Source: Glycine soja
Taxonomy: Eukaryota > Streptophyta > Magnoliopsida > Fabales > Fabaceae
Reading direction: 5' to 3'
Assembly: GCF_004193775.1 (NCBI RefSeq)
Contig: NC_041020.1
Coordinates: 5,041,657-5,105,656 of the forward strand
Length of the DNA: 64,000 bases
Shown: positions 48,547 to 60,120 of the stretch, one piece after another
Layout of the letters: the number at the start of each line of letters is the position of its first letter
How positions within the stretch are numbered: position 1 is the first letter of the stretch
Program-made: the position numbers and the translations under genes
Notes under the pieces: generated by a model
Databases searched by the model: none
What the model was told of the DNA's origin: nothing
Seen by the model: only the letters and a program-made list of their open reading frames with translations

Positions 48547-51315
48547 ATGATGTTGAGGTGGGCAAAGATGTCTGATGGAAAAGGTGATCACTGTGACAGT
48601 GAGGAGATGGAGATGGGGTTCAATGTTTTGGGTGGTGGTGATGAAATTGTCAAGTCCAAGAGGTTGATTGTGAGACCTGGGATCAAGGTGTGGATGGCCC
48701 GTGCCATCACTACAGTGATACTTTGGACTTGTGTGGTTCAGCTGATGGCAATTGGGGAGTTGAGGGGACCAAGGTTGTTGAAGGGCATGCCTTATTGTTT
48801 CAGCCACCAAGATGCATCTCAACCTATGTCAAACGCTTATGTTCCTGCAAGAGTTGTGCTCCCACCAAAAAGTAAGTGCTTCGTTTGTCATATGATTGTT
48901 GAAGTTTCAGTAGCTATCTTTTCAGCATTAAGTATTAAGGTTTTAAATTGTGGCTGCAGTCACAATCTCAGTTTTGTTGTGTTTTTTGGTATTGTGGGAA
49001 ATTGCGATATATATGGCCAATGCAACCATAATTATGGTCGCAGACACCCTAGAAACCTTGATGTTGCGGTCAAAATTGCAACCGTGAATTGTTTTTTAAA
49101 ACCTTGTTAAGGATTTCTTAAAAAGTGGAAATTCCATGCTAGATGGTCTGTGTTTTTTGACAAAGGATGGTGAGCATTGTATATATATTTGCTATAGATT
49201 TTTTTACTACTTATGACTGTGGGCTGAATTTGACTATTCTTTTCATCAGGGATTCATAAGAATAATGGTTATCTTGTAGTTTCATGCAATGGAGGACTCA
49301 ACCAAATGCGAGCAGCAGTGAGTGCCAGTGCTTTGTTAAATTCACTGTAGGCATTAACACTCAATGTCTGATTCTGTCTTTCTCAAAAAGTTTGTTTTAT
49401 CTTGTACAGATATGTGACATGGTTGCTATTGCAAGACATTTAAATGTTACTCTCATAGTTCCAGAGCTGGATAAAACTTCTTTCTGGGCTGATCCAAGGT
49501 TTGCACATTTACTATTGCTACATCATGATTTCAGTTCAGGAGGTGTTTCATTGTATGATTATCATCCTGATTTCTTAATTGAAATGTTGTCCTTATTCCT
49601 GTTCCCTTGATGTGGCAGTGAGTTCCAAGACATATTTGATGTAGATAATTTCATTGGATCCTTAAGAGATGAAGTTAGAATATTAAAGCAACTACCACCT
49701 AGGCCCAAGAGAAGAGTTGAACGAGGATTATTCTACTCATTGCCTCCAGTTAGCTGGTCCAATATTTCTTACTATGAAAAGCAGGTCTTTACTTGGATAA
49801 CATGGTTCCTTTAATTAATTTTTTTGGTTAATTGAATACAACTAATTTTCCTATTTGCTTATCACAGATCCTGCCTCTGTTACTGAAACACAAGGTTGTG
49901 CACCTGAATAGAACAGATGCTCGACTTGCGAATAATGGGCTGCCTCTGGAGATTCAAAAGCTGCGATGCCGAGTGAATTTTAATGCTCTGAGGTTTACTT
50001 CCCAGATAGAGCAACTTGGTAGGAGGATAATCAGAATTTTGAGGGAAAAGGGACCCTTCCTTGTACTTCATCTTAGATATGAGATGGACATGTTGGCCTT
50101 CTCTGGCTGTACTCATGGATGTGACGGCAGGGAGGTGGAGGAACTCACAAGAATGAGGTATGTAAAATGCTGAACCTACCTAATGTATCTGTGTCACAGT
50201 GTCAATTTTGTTTCTCAAGTTACCCTTTTGAGTGTAATATTGGAAAATTGTATTTTTCAGGTATGCTTATCCCTGGTGGAAGGAAAAAGTCATTAATTCT
50301 GAGCTTAAGAGACAAGATGGCTTATGCCCTTTGACACCTGAGGAAACTACACTAATATTGACAGCTCTAGGCATAGATCAAAATATCCAAATTTATATTG
50401 CTGCTGGAGAAATATATGGCGGACAGAGAAGGATGGCAAGTTTGCAAGCAGCTTTTCCTAATTTGGTCAGTAGAAAGTAGCAAAATCATATATCTATATG
50501 TATATATGCGAATTTGTAATTTGTAAACTGTATTTGTTTAACTGCAACAGGTGAGGAAGGAAACTCTGTTGGAACCTTCGGATTTGATGTATTTTCAAAA
50601 CCACTCATCACAAATGGCTGCACTGGATTACCTTGTGTCTCTAGAGAGTGATATATTCATTCCAACATATGATGGCAACATGGCTAAAGTTGTGGAAGGC
50701 CATCGAAGGTATTAATTACTATAATGCCAGATGTTTTTCCATGTGTCATCGTGATTCCTCATCCTTTGATTTATGGCTAGATGTGTTGATCTCATTTGGA
50801 CTCTTTAGTGAATAATGAAATCTATGATAGCTTTTTTTTCACCATTAGGCAACTGCTATCACTATCAGATAATGAAGGGAAACTCTTGATTTATTTAATT
50901 TTAATTTTGTCCATGCAACACTGTCTCAGTCACTGAATGCACTTACAAACCAAGCTCCTCTATATCTTTCTAATGTTTGTTGTTGATGCCGAAACTATCA
51001 TGTTTAGATTGCATGATATCATCCTTTTTCTTTTCACTTTTTCTAATATCATGCTTTCTGCTCTTCAGATTTTTAGGCTTCAAAAGGACTATATTGCTTG
51101 ATAGAAAGCATTTGGTGCACCTCATAGACCTATACACCAAAGGGTCATTAAGCTGGGATGAGTTTTCCATTATGGTGAAGAAATCTCATGCCAATAGGAT
51201 GGGAAACCCCAAGAGAAGAGTTATCATCCCAGGCAGACCCAAAGAAGAAGACTATTTTTATGCGAATCCTCAAGAGTGTTTGCAATTTCAAGATGACCCA
51301 TTCAGCAACACATGA
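48547..51315 (+). CDS. O-fucosyltransferase family protein, eight exons
   Basis: Exons: 48,547-48,871; 49,250-49,317; 49,410-49,498; 49,619-49,784; 49,868-50,157; 50,261-50,465; 50,551-50,708; 51,069-51,315. All introns are GT-AG, phases agree, and the sum is 515 codons plus TGA. Residues about 49-69 ([20 protein letters not shown]) form one membrane segment with a short cytosolic N-terminus, the type II topology of Golgi glycosyltransferases. Family blocks: [20 protein letters not shown] (donor-site Arg in LNQMR), [56 protein letters not shown] and [20 protein letters not shown]-glycosylation sequons are visible at LNVTL, SNISY and LNRTD. It belongs to the plant PF10250 family, which modifies cell-wall glycans or proteins; the exact acceptor cannot be told. 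The start is the first ATG after an in-frame GTG-only stretch. It is the only intact host gene here. Confidence 0.95.
48937..49105. mobile_element. Small MITE in intron 1 of the O-fucosyltransferase gene
   Basis: The 11-bp ends are exact inverted repeats, AAGGTTTTAAA at the left and TTTAAAACCTT at the right, 169 bp overall. Further imperfect pairing continues inward (ATTGTGGCTGCAGTCACAAT against ATTGCAACCGTGAATTG). Superfamily and target duplication are not clear. Confidence 0.65.
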
Positions 51316-52794
51316 TCTTAATTATCTCATCTAACACGTGCCTCCTTGATACAGTTTCCTCCATCAGAAGGCAATGCCAATTGGTATTTACTTCAGGGGG
51401 AGGGCCCTCATTCTGTACATGAATTAGGTTCTCAATGAAAGCAAGAAATTGTGTGGCTATTCCTCACTAGAATCATTAAGATAAATTGGATAAATTTCAT
51501 GTGTTGAGGAACAGGTTCTTGTGTAAAGCAACAGCAAAGTGGAGTTATATCTTCCATAGTGTAAAGAAGAGCAAAAGATATATTATTACTAATAACTCTT
51601 GTCTTTTTCTAATTTCAAAGATGGTTCTTCACATAATACTCAAAGTTGAGCCTTGAAATAATACAAGATGTAAAAGAACAACCCTTAAGTCTCTTCGAAC
51701 CTTCTTGTCCATTAAGATATTGTATTTGCTTTATGCTGCATACGATAATTGTCTGTGATTATGTTTGTGGACCAAAATAAGATTAAGTGGGAAGACTCTA
51801 AAATGGGGTGGTAAGACTGAAAAATAGTTCGTTGAAGGTTATTGGTGGGCCAAGATTCATCATTAGCATTATAATATTTTTTGGTATTGTTTTAGGAATA
51901 ACACCTACTTTTTTGTGGTTTAGGCAGGACTAGAACAACCAACTTCTAGCAATTCTTAATGGAGACTCATGGTGGAGAGGTGTCCTCTATTCTATATGGC
52001 TCTTGAGTGAAAAAATTCACTTGAAAGAAAAAAAGTTAGTGATCTCAGTTGATGAAAAAATTCATTGTAAACACATTAGGTATGAAAGCATAACAAATCT
52101 TGAATGTGTTGAATTATTAACCGTCAATCTTCTCGTTAACAACTGAAATTTGTTATTTTATTTGACCTGGTGCTTAGTTTGGCTCGGTGCTTAATGCCAA
52201 GTTTGGTTCGATACTTTGTTTAATTTGGTGCTCGGTGTCAAGTTTGGTCCAATGCTTATTTAAATTAAGAAATTCAAATTCTTTTCATATAAGTATTTGA
52301 ATTTTCATAGATGGTTCCTTGCTATACAAAGGTGGGGAAAAAACCATTGTATATAGTCTTACACTTGTATATGCAAATGCCTTTTTTAATCCATGACTAA
52401 TCGATCATCAGAGTACAACTTTACTGCTACGCTATGACTCGCCCTCGTTATGTTACTTAACAACAAGAAAAATTCAAATCGTATACTATTTTTTCATTTT
52501 CTTTTTAAGTGTTGGGGTGTAGATTAACCTTTGCATCCGCGTGTCCATCTCCTTATATTTTATTCTGCGGCTGAAATTTTATATCATCATTATCATCAGT
52601 CTGAAGTGGGCTTTTACCCAATTATTATAATCACCCCCTATAGATTTCTTAATGTTTATATTTTAATTTAAGCCTCATTGGCTTCTGTTTTTATTAAATT
52701 AACGATTACATTTGGAGGATAGAGTTTGTTTAATCCAATAACGATTTCACATTACGGTTACTTGGAAAGTACATCATCAAGACGTCACCATCCT
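51316..52794. other. 3' region of the O-fucosyltransferase gene and intergenic DNA
   Basis: The first ~400 bp after the stop is probably 3' untranslated region; no single polyadenylation site can be chosen. At 52,160-52,262 a ~28-bp unit around 'GGTGCTTAATGCCAAGTTTGGT' is imperfectly repeated about three times (TTTGGTGCTCGGTGTCAAGTTTGGT and relatives). No gene is supported. Confidence 0.5.
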
Positions 52795-53228
52795 TAAATT
52801 TTTGGTTAAATTAGTTTTTTAATCTCTTAATTTATTTTTTAGATTTAATTTAGTCTCTAACTTTTTTTAGTTCAATTTGATCCTCTAATTTTTAAAATCA
52901 ATTTAATTTGATTTTTTAGTTTTTTTTATTCAATTTGTTCCTTTAATTTTTAAAAATAATTCATTTTTTTAAAATATATATTTTGTGGTGGTTTAAAATT
53001 ACTTAATGGAGGTTTTAAATCATCATAAAATATAATTTCTTATAATTTAGATTAAAGGATCAAACTAAATTGATTTAAAAAATTAAAGGATCAAATTAAA
53101 CCTCTCCAAAAAAAATTAAAAGACCAAATTAAAAAAAAAATAAAGAACCAAATTGAATGTGTATATTTAGGCAATTAATTTTAAACCATTACAAATTAGA
53201 AGACTGAAAAACTAACCTAACCTAAATT
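52795..53228. mobile_element. Foldback MITE
   Basis: The two halves are inverted copies meeting near 53,010. The left end TTTTTGGTTAAATTAGTTTTT pairs with the right end AAAAACTAACCTAACCTAAA (imperfect). Both halves repeat a 'TTTAATTTAGTC/GACCAAATTAAA' type unit several times. It has no coding capacity. It is followed by a ~28-bp direct repeat (TGTATATTTAGGCAATT at about 53,160 and 53,232). Confidence 0.7.
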
Positions 53229-54335
53229 CAATGTATATTTAGGCAATTGATTTTTACACTTCCCTAATTACTTCTAGTGACCATTCCAAAAGCAATATGA
53301 AAAGTGCAGCATTTATTTCAAAAGCGCAATAAAAAAACACCCTATATTTATATTGCATGCCTCTTGTTTTATTTAGCATAAGTTTTTTTTACCATGATAT
53401 TACAATTAAGTAAAAAAGCGGTGATTAATCTCCGTTAGGTATTGTGAACGCATGAATATATAAGGTAAATATTCCTCTCCTAACATGATTCATTCGATAA
53501 CCAAAGACCAAATTAGAATTCAAATTTTGAATTACTTAGTTAAAAAATACAAATTGCTATTACTTGTATTAATGATTGTTGATTTAGTTACGATAATTTA
53601 ATTACTCTCATGTAGTACTCATGTGGTCCTCAAAGCATATATAACATGGTACAGCACACTGCTCGGGCAGAGTAATTTGCAATTGTCTCTATGGAGCAGG
53701 TCCAACACACCCAGACAGCAAGATGCCATTTAACATAAAGGAAGCAGCTGAGTCCAAAAGGATCACCATCACTATTTATAAGTTAATGTTTAGTTGATGA
53801 ATCCAAGTCTCAGCTGAATTTATTTTTGTCAGAATGTTCGTTTTTATGATATTTAACAAAAAAAAAAAGGATTTATCACGGCTATATAAATTTATTTTGA
53901 CTTGACCAAGAATAAAAGAATAAAATCCACATTTTATAAAATACAATTAACAAAATCATCGTTTTTTAAATGCACAGACTAAATCTAATTGTGATAAAAT
54001 TTTAAACGGCATAAAACATATTTTATCCTATAATTGCCATGATTTTCCGTCAGTTTCATTTTATTCTTATCAATTGATTTTATTACTACGTATACTCAAG
54101 TGAGAGAAAATGGTGTTGGGCCTATTAGCTGGGCTCAGCCGTACACATCAGAAAGCTAAAAAAAATAAGGGAATTGCTTTGCACACCAGTCAAATTGTTG
54201 GTACACCCAATACAAGATGGACAATTCCAATATTACTCTTCCGTAAAGCTAACATGGATTGCGAACATGTAAGTCTAATACGATTTTTTTTTTATATTTA
54301 AACAAAATATGTTTTACGAATTAATTTAAAATTAA

Positions 54336-54410
54336 TGGTCCATGCAAAAATTAAACCTATGACTTTTACATTATTAACACAACCCTCTAACCAACTAAGC
54401 TAATAGGTCA
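54336..54410 (-). other. tRNA-Ile-like sequence in left arm (degenerate)
   Basis: On the minus strand it reads TGACCTATTAGCTTAGTTGG, then TTAGAGGGTTGTGTTAATAA and a T-arm-like end. It is colinear with plant tRNA-Ile(AAU) through the D arm (TTAGC-AGTTGGTTAGAG) and anticodon loop (TTAATAA). Acceptor and T stems are mostly broken. Not a functional tRNA. Confidence 0.7.
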
Positions 54411-54769
54411 ATTATGTTATAAAATAATTAATGTCATTATATATAACACTAAAATTTCTAATGTATATTTAATGCACATATAGATTTATATAATAAATTT
54501 TGTGACAATTAATTTTGATCTAATAATTAATTTGTTTACTTATATAAATTGTAAATAAAAATCATAGGTTTAATAAAAATTTATACATGTAAAAAAATAC
54601 ATTATTAACATAAATCTACTAATGTATTTTTTGGCCTTATTACAATTAATTTTGATCTAATAATGTATTTTTTTACATATATAAATTTTAAATAAAAATT
54701 ATAGGTTTCATAAAAATTTATATATGTAAACAAACTAATTATTAGATCAATTAGTTTATAACATGTATT

Positions 54770-54843
54770 GGTCTATTAGCTCAGTTAGTTAGAGCGTTCT
54801 GTTAATAGCACGAAAGTCACATGTTCAACTTTTGCATGGGTCA
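54770..54843 (+). other. tRNA-Ile-like sequence in right arm (degenerate)
   Basis: GGTCTATTAGCTCAGTTAGT then TAGAGCGTTCTGTTAATAGC, with the D-stem pair GCTC/GAGC intact, loop TTAATAG with anticodon AAT, and T-arm-like ACATGTTCAACTTTTGCAT (expected GGTTCGAATCC pattern broken). The acceptor pairs GGTCTAT/ATGGGTC only with wobbles. Box A and box B of the polymerase III promoter are partly preserved. Called a tRNA-derived segment, not a gene. Confidence 0.78.
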
Positions 54844-55012
54844 TTAATTTTAAATTAATTCGTAAAATATATATATTTTTTAAAAATCTTATGTGTCACT
54901 TACGGATTGACAATCCGTATTAGCTTTACAGAAGAGTAATATTGGAATTGTCCATCTTATGTTGGGTGTACCAGTAATTTGACCGGTGCCTAAATTAATT
55001 CCCAAAAAATAA

Positions 55013-56990
55013 GAGAGAAGTACCATAAAAGTAACTTATTGTATTTAATTAAAATGATAATAAAATAATACAATAATAGTGTGTAAAGTACTCAATTTAC
55101 AAAGCTTATTTCTACCAAGCTAATACTCTTAACAACAATTTTGTATAGAAAATTTCAACCATATATAGTGGGTCAATGATCTTTTAAAAATGAAATGATT
55201 ATAACTTTTTAACATTATCATAAAATCTTATGTTCACACATTATTGGATGAGTTTGACAACATTCACTCTTATGTAAGGCAGCAAAAGTAGGTTGTACGC
55301 TCTGTGCACTAGACTAAAAAATTTTGCTTTTGCAAATTGTAGGATCAAAATATTATTCTGCATTTTGGAATTGAGGACTTGAACTCAAAACTACACTATG
55401 TTACACATGATTCTGGACTAGCAAATAGTTTCCTGAATCATTGAGTCCGAGAACCACATTTAAATAAAATAGATTTGCTGCTTCTCTCACTCAAGATTTA
55501 ATCCAGTACAATAGTTGGATGTAGCAATTGGATATGGACATAACTGTAGAAGACGTGATTCCATTATCAATCGTTAGATTAGATGCACCATCAACTTGTT
55601 ATGTTTTGCCATCATTCGCTGCCTCAAGTTCTTCTAGATCATCAAATTGATTTCCTTCTTTGTTGTTTACTTCCCCATTGACTTCTTGATTTCCACTTTT
55701 TTTTCTAGGGAACATTCCAGAAGATAACATGTCCTCATCTAGTTCTTCTTCATGTTCCTTCTCTTTCCGTTGTGAAATTGAACCAGTGTCAATCCAAGCA
55801 GACACTGATGATCAAGATCAATAGCAGCAAAAACTGGGGAAGTTGAAGGACTTCAAGAATTCTTTGATGTCTCAAAGGATTTATGTCTCAAACAATATTG
55901 GCTTAACTAGAAATTCTTGATGCATCTACGATTCCATCAAGTAATGTTTTTCTCAGATTTCTCTGAACTGATTTTAGCCATTTACTATTTGCTTTATAAA
56001 TGCGGTCATGAATCTCTTTAGTAAGTTTGGTTGCTTCCTTTCTGCATCAACAGAAATAGAATTGCAAACTATTCAGAATTGCAAATCATCACCAATTTGC
56101 AAATATCATTACTTAAACTTGCTTGTCATCTTCCTATAAGCTCTTGTTAACTAATTTCAATAAGTTTCACAGTTAAGCTTATGAACAAGTTCTTACTTGA
56201 ATTTGATAAGAGTTTATTAAATAAGAAGTTAATTAAATTGTTTACCCAAATGCGCTCGATCTTGAGAGACTTTAAAAATTTCTGGCATTTGATTTTTAAC
56301 ATGAGAACTAAGATGGTGACACAGTAAATGTTTCTATTATACATCATGATCTAGACTAATTAAATAAACACTCTGTATGAACGTTCTGCAAGAGATCTTA
56401 TAATCAACGTGAGAAGTTTCTTTTCTTGACATAGGTCTTATTTGAATTTAAAAATAAACATCAGCATACATTTGAACAACAACAACAATGAACATACAAA
56501 GTTTGGAAAGTCTATCCAATGCATTTGAACAACAACAATCAAAAACATCAACATACATTTGAACAACAACAATCGAAACAAACTTTGGAAAGTCTATCCA
56601 ATGCATTGACACATTTAACTTGGCAGAAGTATAACTAAAGCATGTATCATTCTCTTACCTCCTCCCCTCTGGCACTAAATTAAAGGACAAGTTAGCCATT
56701 TAGTCTTGCCTAAGGTGGGTTTGCTGAAAGCTTCCTCTTGACAGTCCCAAGCTTCATAATAAATGTTTTTGTTGAATGAGTTCAGTATGTGCATCCTTGG
56801 GAAGAATTTAAAGACATAGCACATATATGAAAATCTAAGAAGGTTTCATTGATTCAGAACTTAGAAGTCATCTATTAGAGGGATTGAATCATCATGTACC
56901 TAGAAGAACAAAACTTAGATTGAATCACATAAGAGGAAGTTCAGATTAAAACATGATATGGATCAACAGTTGGCACGGTCTTTACCTGCA
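55013..56990. pseudogene. Intergenic DNA with unidentified coding-like debris
   Basis: On the minus strand, 55,805-55,599 is open (SAWIDTGSISQRKEKEHEEE, then LDEDMLSSGMFPRKKSG, ending DDLEELEAANDGKT). About 56,040-55,905 reads KEATKLTKEIHDRIYKANSK, then WLKSVQRNLRKTLLDG. Both have the composition of real protein and lie in the order expected for exons of one minus-strand gene, with a CAG-acceptor-like boundary at 56,041. I do not recognise the family. A 24-bp unit (TTTGGAAAGTCTATCCAATGCATT) occurs twice, at about 56,501 and 56,583. Confidence 0.4.
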
Positions 56991-58950
56991 AATGTGACAC
57001 CCTCTACCCCAACATGCATATAAATGAGAAAAACATATAAAAAAACAGAATCCAATTAAATCAATTTTATTCAATAAAATCGTAAGTAAATCCACGTGGG
57101 TAAAATGTCCCCTTTGCTTCACTATTACCAAATGAAACTTCTCAAAAATATTTCCGGCTCAAAACAAGGTTGTTCAAATTTACAAAAGAACTCAAGTTAA
57201 GAGACAAAATAAAATAAACTAAAATAACATGTTTGGAATATCATGCAATTAAAGTAGAAACTCATGTCCCAATGTCACATCCTATAAGAGTATTGTGTTC
57301 TGGTGTCCTCTAGCACGAGGTTCCTTAACACAATCCACTTAGTCATTTGCTCCCACGAACACAAAATTCAAGATCATCTCAGGATCCAAACACAAACAAC
57401 ACACAGGGAGTGAGTCATCAAATTCCTCAACAAATATAGAAAAACGAAAGCATACAACTATAATATAAATATAACAATAGCATAATTAGAACAACAATAT
57501 AGGTATACCAAGGCTTAACTTTGGCATAGTTCGCATCATTTCAACACTCAACATGTAACATCCCTTGTCCTAGAATTTAATCACAAATCACATTTCATGC
57601 CTTCACGATTAATCACATATTCAAGACAACACATCTCAAATACAATATTGCATCTTACACTTACACAATTCATTACACACCATCACATAATAAGTCACAA
57701 TGATCATTACACGGACATTATGCAACAGATACATTAAGACTCAATCATATATGCAATGTGGTACCATGTCAATAAAAAACAACACCAGGACGCCTAGGAG
57801 TACATAACAAAACACGCTACACAATGGGTATGTCAAGTCACTCTCACTAAGTGAAATCATAAGGTGACCAATCATGGTCACTCTGTTTTACGAGAATGCT
57901 CCAATCATATCAGATCAACATAGGCTTAAAGGAGCACTCAAACTGAATGTATTTACTCTTAAGGCCTAGACTAAGAAGAATTCGTTAATAGGCCTCACCA
58001 TCCTGATTCAGGTCCAATCCTTAAAACAACTTTTGCACGCAAACACTACTCATAAATTATACAATACCCACAACCTCACACTTGTTTTCAAACACGTTTA
58101 ATAGACTGCGTTACAATTTAACACCTCAGGTTCCTAACGTGGAACCTTGCACTTTCCTTTTAACACCTTGTGCATAAACACTTTTCTTAAGGTAAATACC
58201 AGTCAGTTTATTTTATAATTCACAATACAAGTAATATCACATCAAGTATTAACCAAACACTTATTTACAACCATATTTCGTGTTCAATATTTAACATCTC
58301 ACAACATCACAATCTCCCATCACATGTTCATGTGTATCTCACAAATTAACACATGCTCAACTTGCCCTAAAACAATATTTGCACTTAGACATTGCTTATG
58401 AATTATATAATACCCACGACCTCATACTTGTTTTCAAACACGTTTAACACATTGCGTTACAATTTAACACCTTAGATTCCTAACGTGGAACCCTACACTT
58501 TCCGTTTAACACCTCGCGTATAAACACTTTTCTCATGGTAAACACCAGTCGAGTTATTGTATAATTCACAATTCACAACACAAGTAATATCACCTCAAGT
58601 ATTAACCAAACACTTATTCACAACCATATTACATGTCCACGATTTAACACCTCACAACCTTATAATCCACCATCACATGTTCACGTGTATCTCACAAATT
58701 AATGCATGCTCAACTTGCCACTTATACTCAATCTCAATCACAATTTCAAAATCCTAATTTTGGGTTGAAGATTCTAATAAGAGGTTTTATTTGGAGTCTG
58801 AGTTCCTGTTTTGAAGCATTGAACCAATTTAGTCTCAACGATGGGAGTTAGAAAGCCAATAATAAACACAATAGAAAATTGTATTAGACTTTAGTGTAAT
58901 GAGCCAGGTTGCATAGAAAGTGGGAAATGAGCCAGGTTGCATTAACGGAA
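56991..58950. repeat. Repeat-rich segment with a ~345-bp tandem duplication
   Basis: Copy 1 is about 58,022-58,371 and copy 2 about 58,372-58,716. They share blocks such as TTGTTTTCAAACACGTTTAA, GCGTTACAATTTAACACC, TCCTAACGTGGAAC, AAGTATTAACCAAACACTTA and GTGTATCTCACAAATTAA. Divergence is roughly one base in eight or nine by eye. The segment begins TGTGACACCCTCTACCCC (56,992), the style of a Ty3/gypsy LTR start in legumes, so it may be a gypsy LTR or its remnant. I cannot find its other end. Confidence 0.55.
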
Positions 58951-59061
58951 AAATAGACACACCCTTAAGTGTTCAATCTCTATTTTAGTTTTTAAAACAT
59001 TAGAAAATTGCACACACACACACATACACGAGCATCTCATGAATCATATACACATCACACA

Positions 59062-59470
59062 CACTACTAAAAAAATAGTTTTTAATGATGTACCTTCTAA
59101 GATGGTTCTCAAAAACCATCTTAGAATATCAAGCGATGGTAATTTTAAAAATAACAGAAGATGTACAACGACGATTTTACAAAAATTGTCTTAGAAAATG
59201 GGTGTTCAAAGACGATTTTTTTAAAATTGTCTTAAAAATCAAATATTCAAAGACACGTCTTTGAAATTAGTCTCCTCAAACCTAATGTTCAACATTTTCC
59301 TTATAAACCTTGTATTCCTTAACCTGATGTGGGACTTCTTCTCCCATTGAACCCACCTCCCGCCCGCCCCTTCCGCACGTGTCTAAAATAGTCGGAAGCG
59401 CCAGAAGCTGGATAGGCGCACTTCTCCAGCAAGAGAGTTTGTGTTGAAGCATCGATCCACTTCCACCCGT
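59062..59470 (+). mobile_element. Left end of a second CACTA element, truncated
   Basis: It starts CACTACTAAAAAAATAG and continues with inverted pairs such as TCTAAGATGGTTCTC/AACCATCTTAGA (59,096-59,127), then AAAGACGATTTT/AAAATTGTCTT units. This is the same plan as the left end at 24,364 but more diverged. Matching text fades after about 59,270. A GC-rich stretch (59,335-59,465) follows, and the retrotransposon LTR starts at 59,471. No partner end is seen in the window. Confidence 0.7.
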
Positions 59471-60120
59471 TGTTGGACAAGTGGCCTCAGATATCTTAAG
59501 AAGGGGGGGTTGAATTAAGATATCAAAGACTATTCTACAATTAAAATTTTAACTCTCTTTGTGAATTATTAATGCACCCTTAATATTAATTACTAAAAAC
59601 ACAATTCAAAATAAAACTTCTTTAATGCAAAAGATAAATGACAATAAATAAAAGAAGTTTAAGGGAAGAGAGAATGCAAACTCAGTTTTATACTGGTTCG
59701 GCCACACCCTTGTGCCTATGTCCAGTCCCCAAGCAACCCGCTTGAGAGTTCCACTATCTTGTAAAATCCCTTTTACAATGTCTGAACCACACAAGGACAA
59801 CCCTTCCTTTGTGTTTAGATAACCTTACAACAAGAGACCCTCGGTCCCTTAACCAGTTCTCTTAAATTAGAAAAGGTAGAAGAAGAATTCTCTCTTTTAA
59901 GAGAAAGATAAGACAATGAAAATCGCCCAATGATTCCTTATTGAATTTTCAAGTGTTTTGGCCAAGGAATATTTTTGAGGATAAGACAATTTTGTTTCTG
60001 AGAGGATAAGACTTTTTGTACAGAAAAACTCTAAAGAATTTTCGTATCCCAAGTCACTTATATATAGGCCCTTTGATGGCCATTCAAAAACATTTGAAAA
60101 GATGTGATGATGCGGGCCAA
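59471..60120 (-). repeat. Partial LTR of a Sirevirus-like copia element
   Basis: Starts TGTTGGACAAGTGGCC and follows the solo LTR at 3,279-4,345 in order (TTAAGAAGGGGGGG block, ACTGGTTCGGCCACACCC block, TATATATAGGCCC near 60,060) for about 650 bp. At about 60,100-60,125 the match stops and env-like coding sequence begins. The U3-like TAATCGATTAC motifs expected next are found only beyond that segment, at 60,990-61,110. Orientation (TATA reading leftward) agrees with the minus-strand pol at 61.4-64 kb, for which this would be the 3' LTR. Confidence 0.78.

Larger units (their letters stand above)
54169..55003. mobile_element. Mutator-like foldback element with tRNA-like arms
   Basis: This 835-bp unit has ends GGGAATT and AATTCCC, flanked on both sides by AAAAAATAA (54,160-54,168 and 55,004-55,012), an exact 9-bp duplication as for Mutator-like elements. 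The A-rich duplication is low in complexity, so it counts as moderate evidence. The arms, about 54,169-54,410 and 54,770-55,003, are reverse complements sharing the blocks GGTACACCCAA, AAGATGGACAATTCCAATAT, TACTCTTC and a tRNA-Ile-like stretch at the inner end. No protein is encoded. The interior (54,411-54,769) contains repeats of a 'TTAATTTTGATCTAATAAT' unit. Confidence 0.85.

Noticed and set aside
52795..53228. Hairpin at 52.8-53.2 kb as a microRNA precursor
   Set aside because: The pairing spans more than 400 bp of repetitive AT-rich units, which fits a MITE better than a microRNA foldback.
54110..54301. 63-codon frame at 54.1 kb
   Set aside because: It crosses into the left arm of the foldback element and has no protein-like similarity.
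54770..54843. Functional tRNA-Ile gene
   Set aside because: Acceptor, anticodon and T stems are mostly unpaired and the sequence is part of a transposon arm with a mirror copy at 54,336-54,410.
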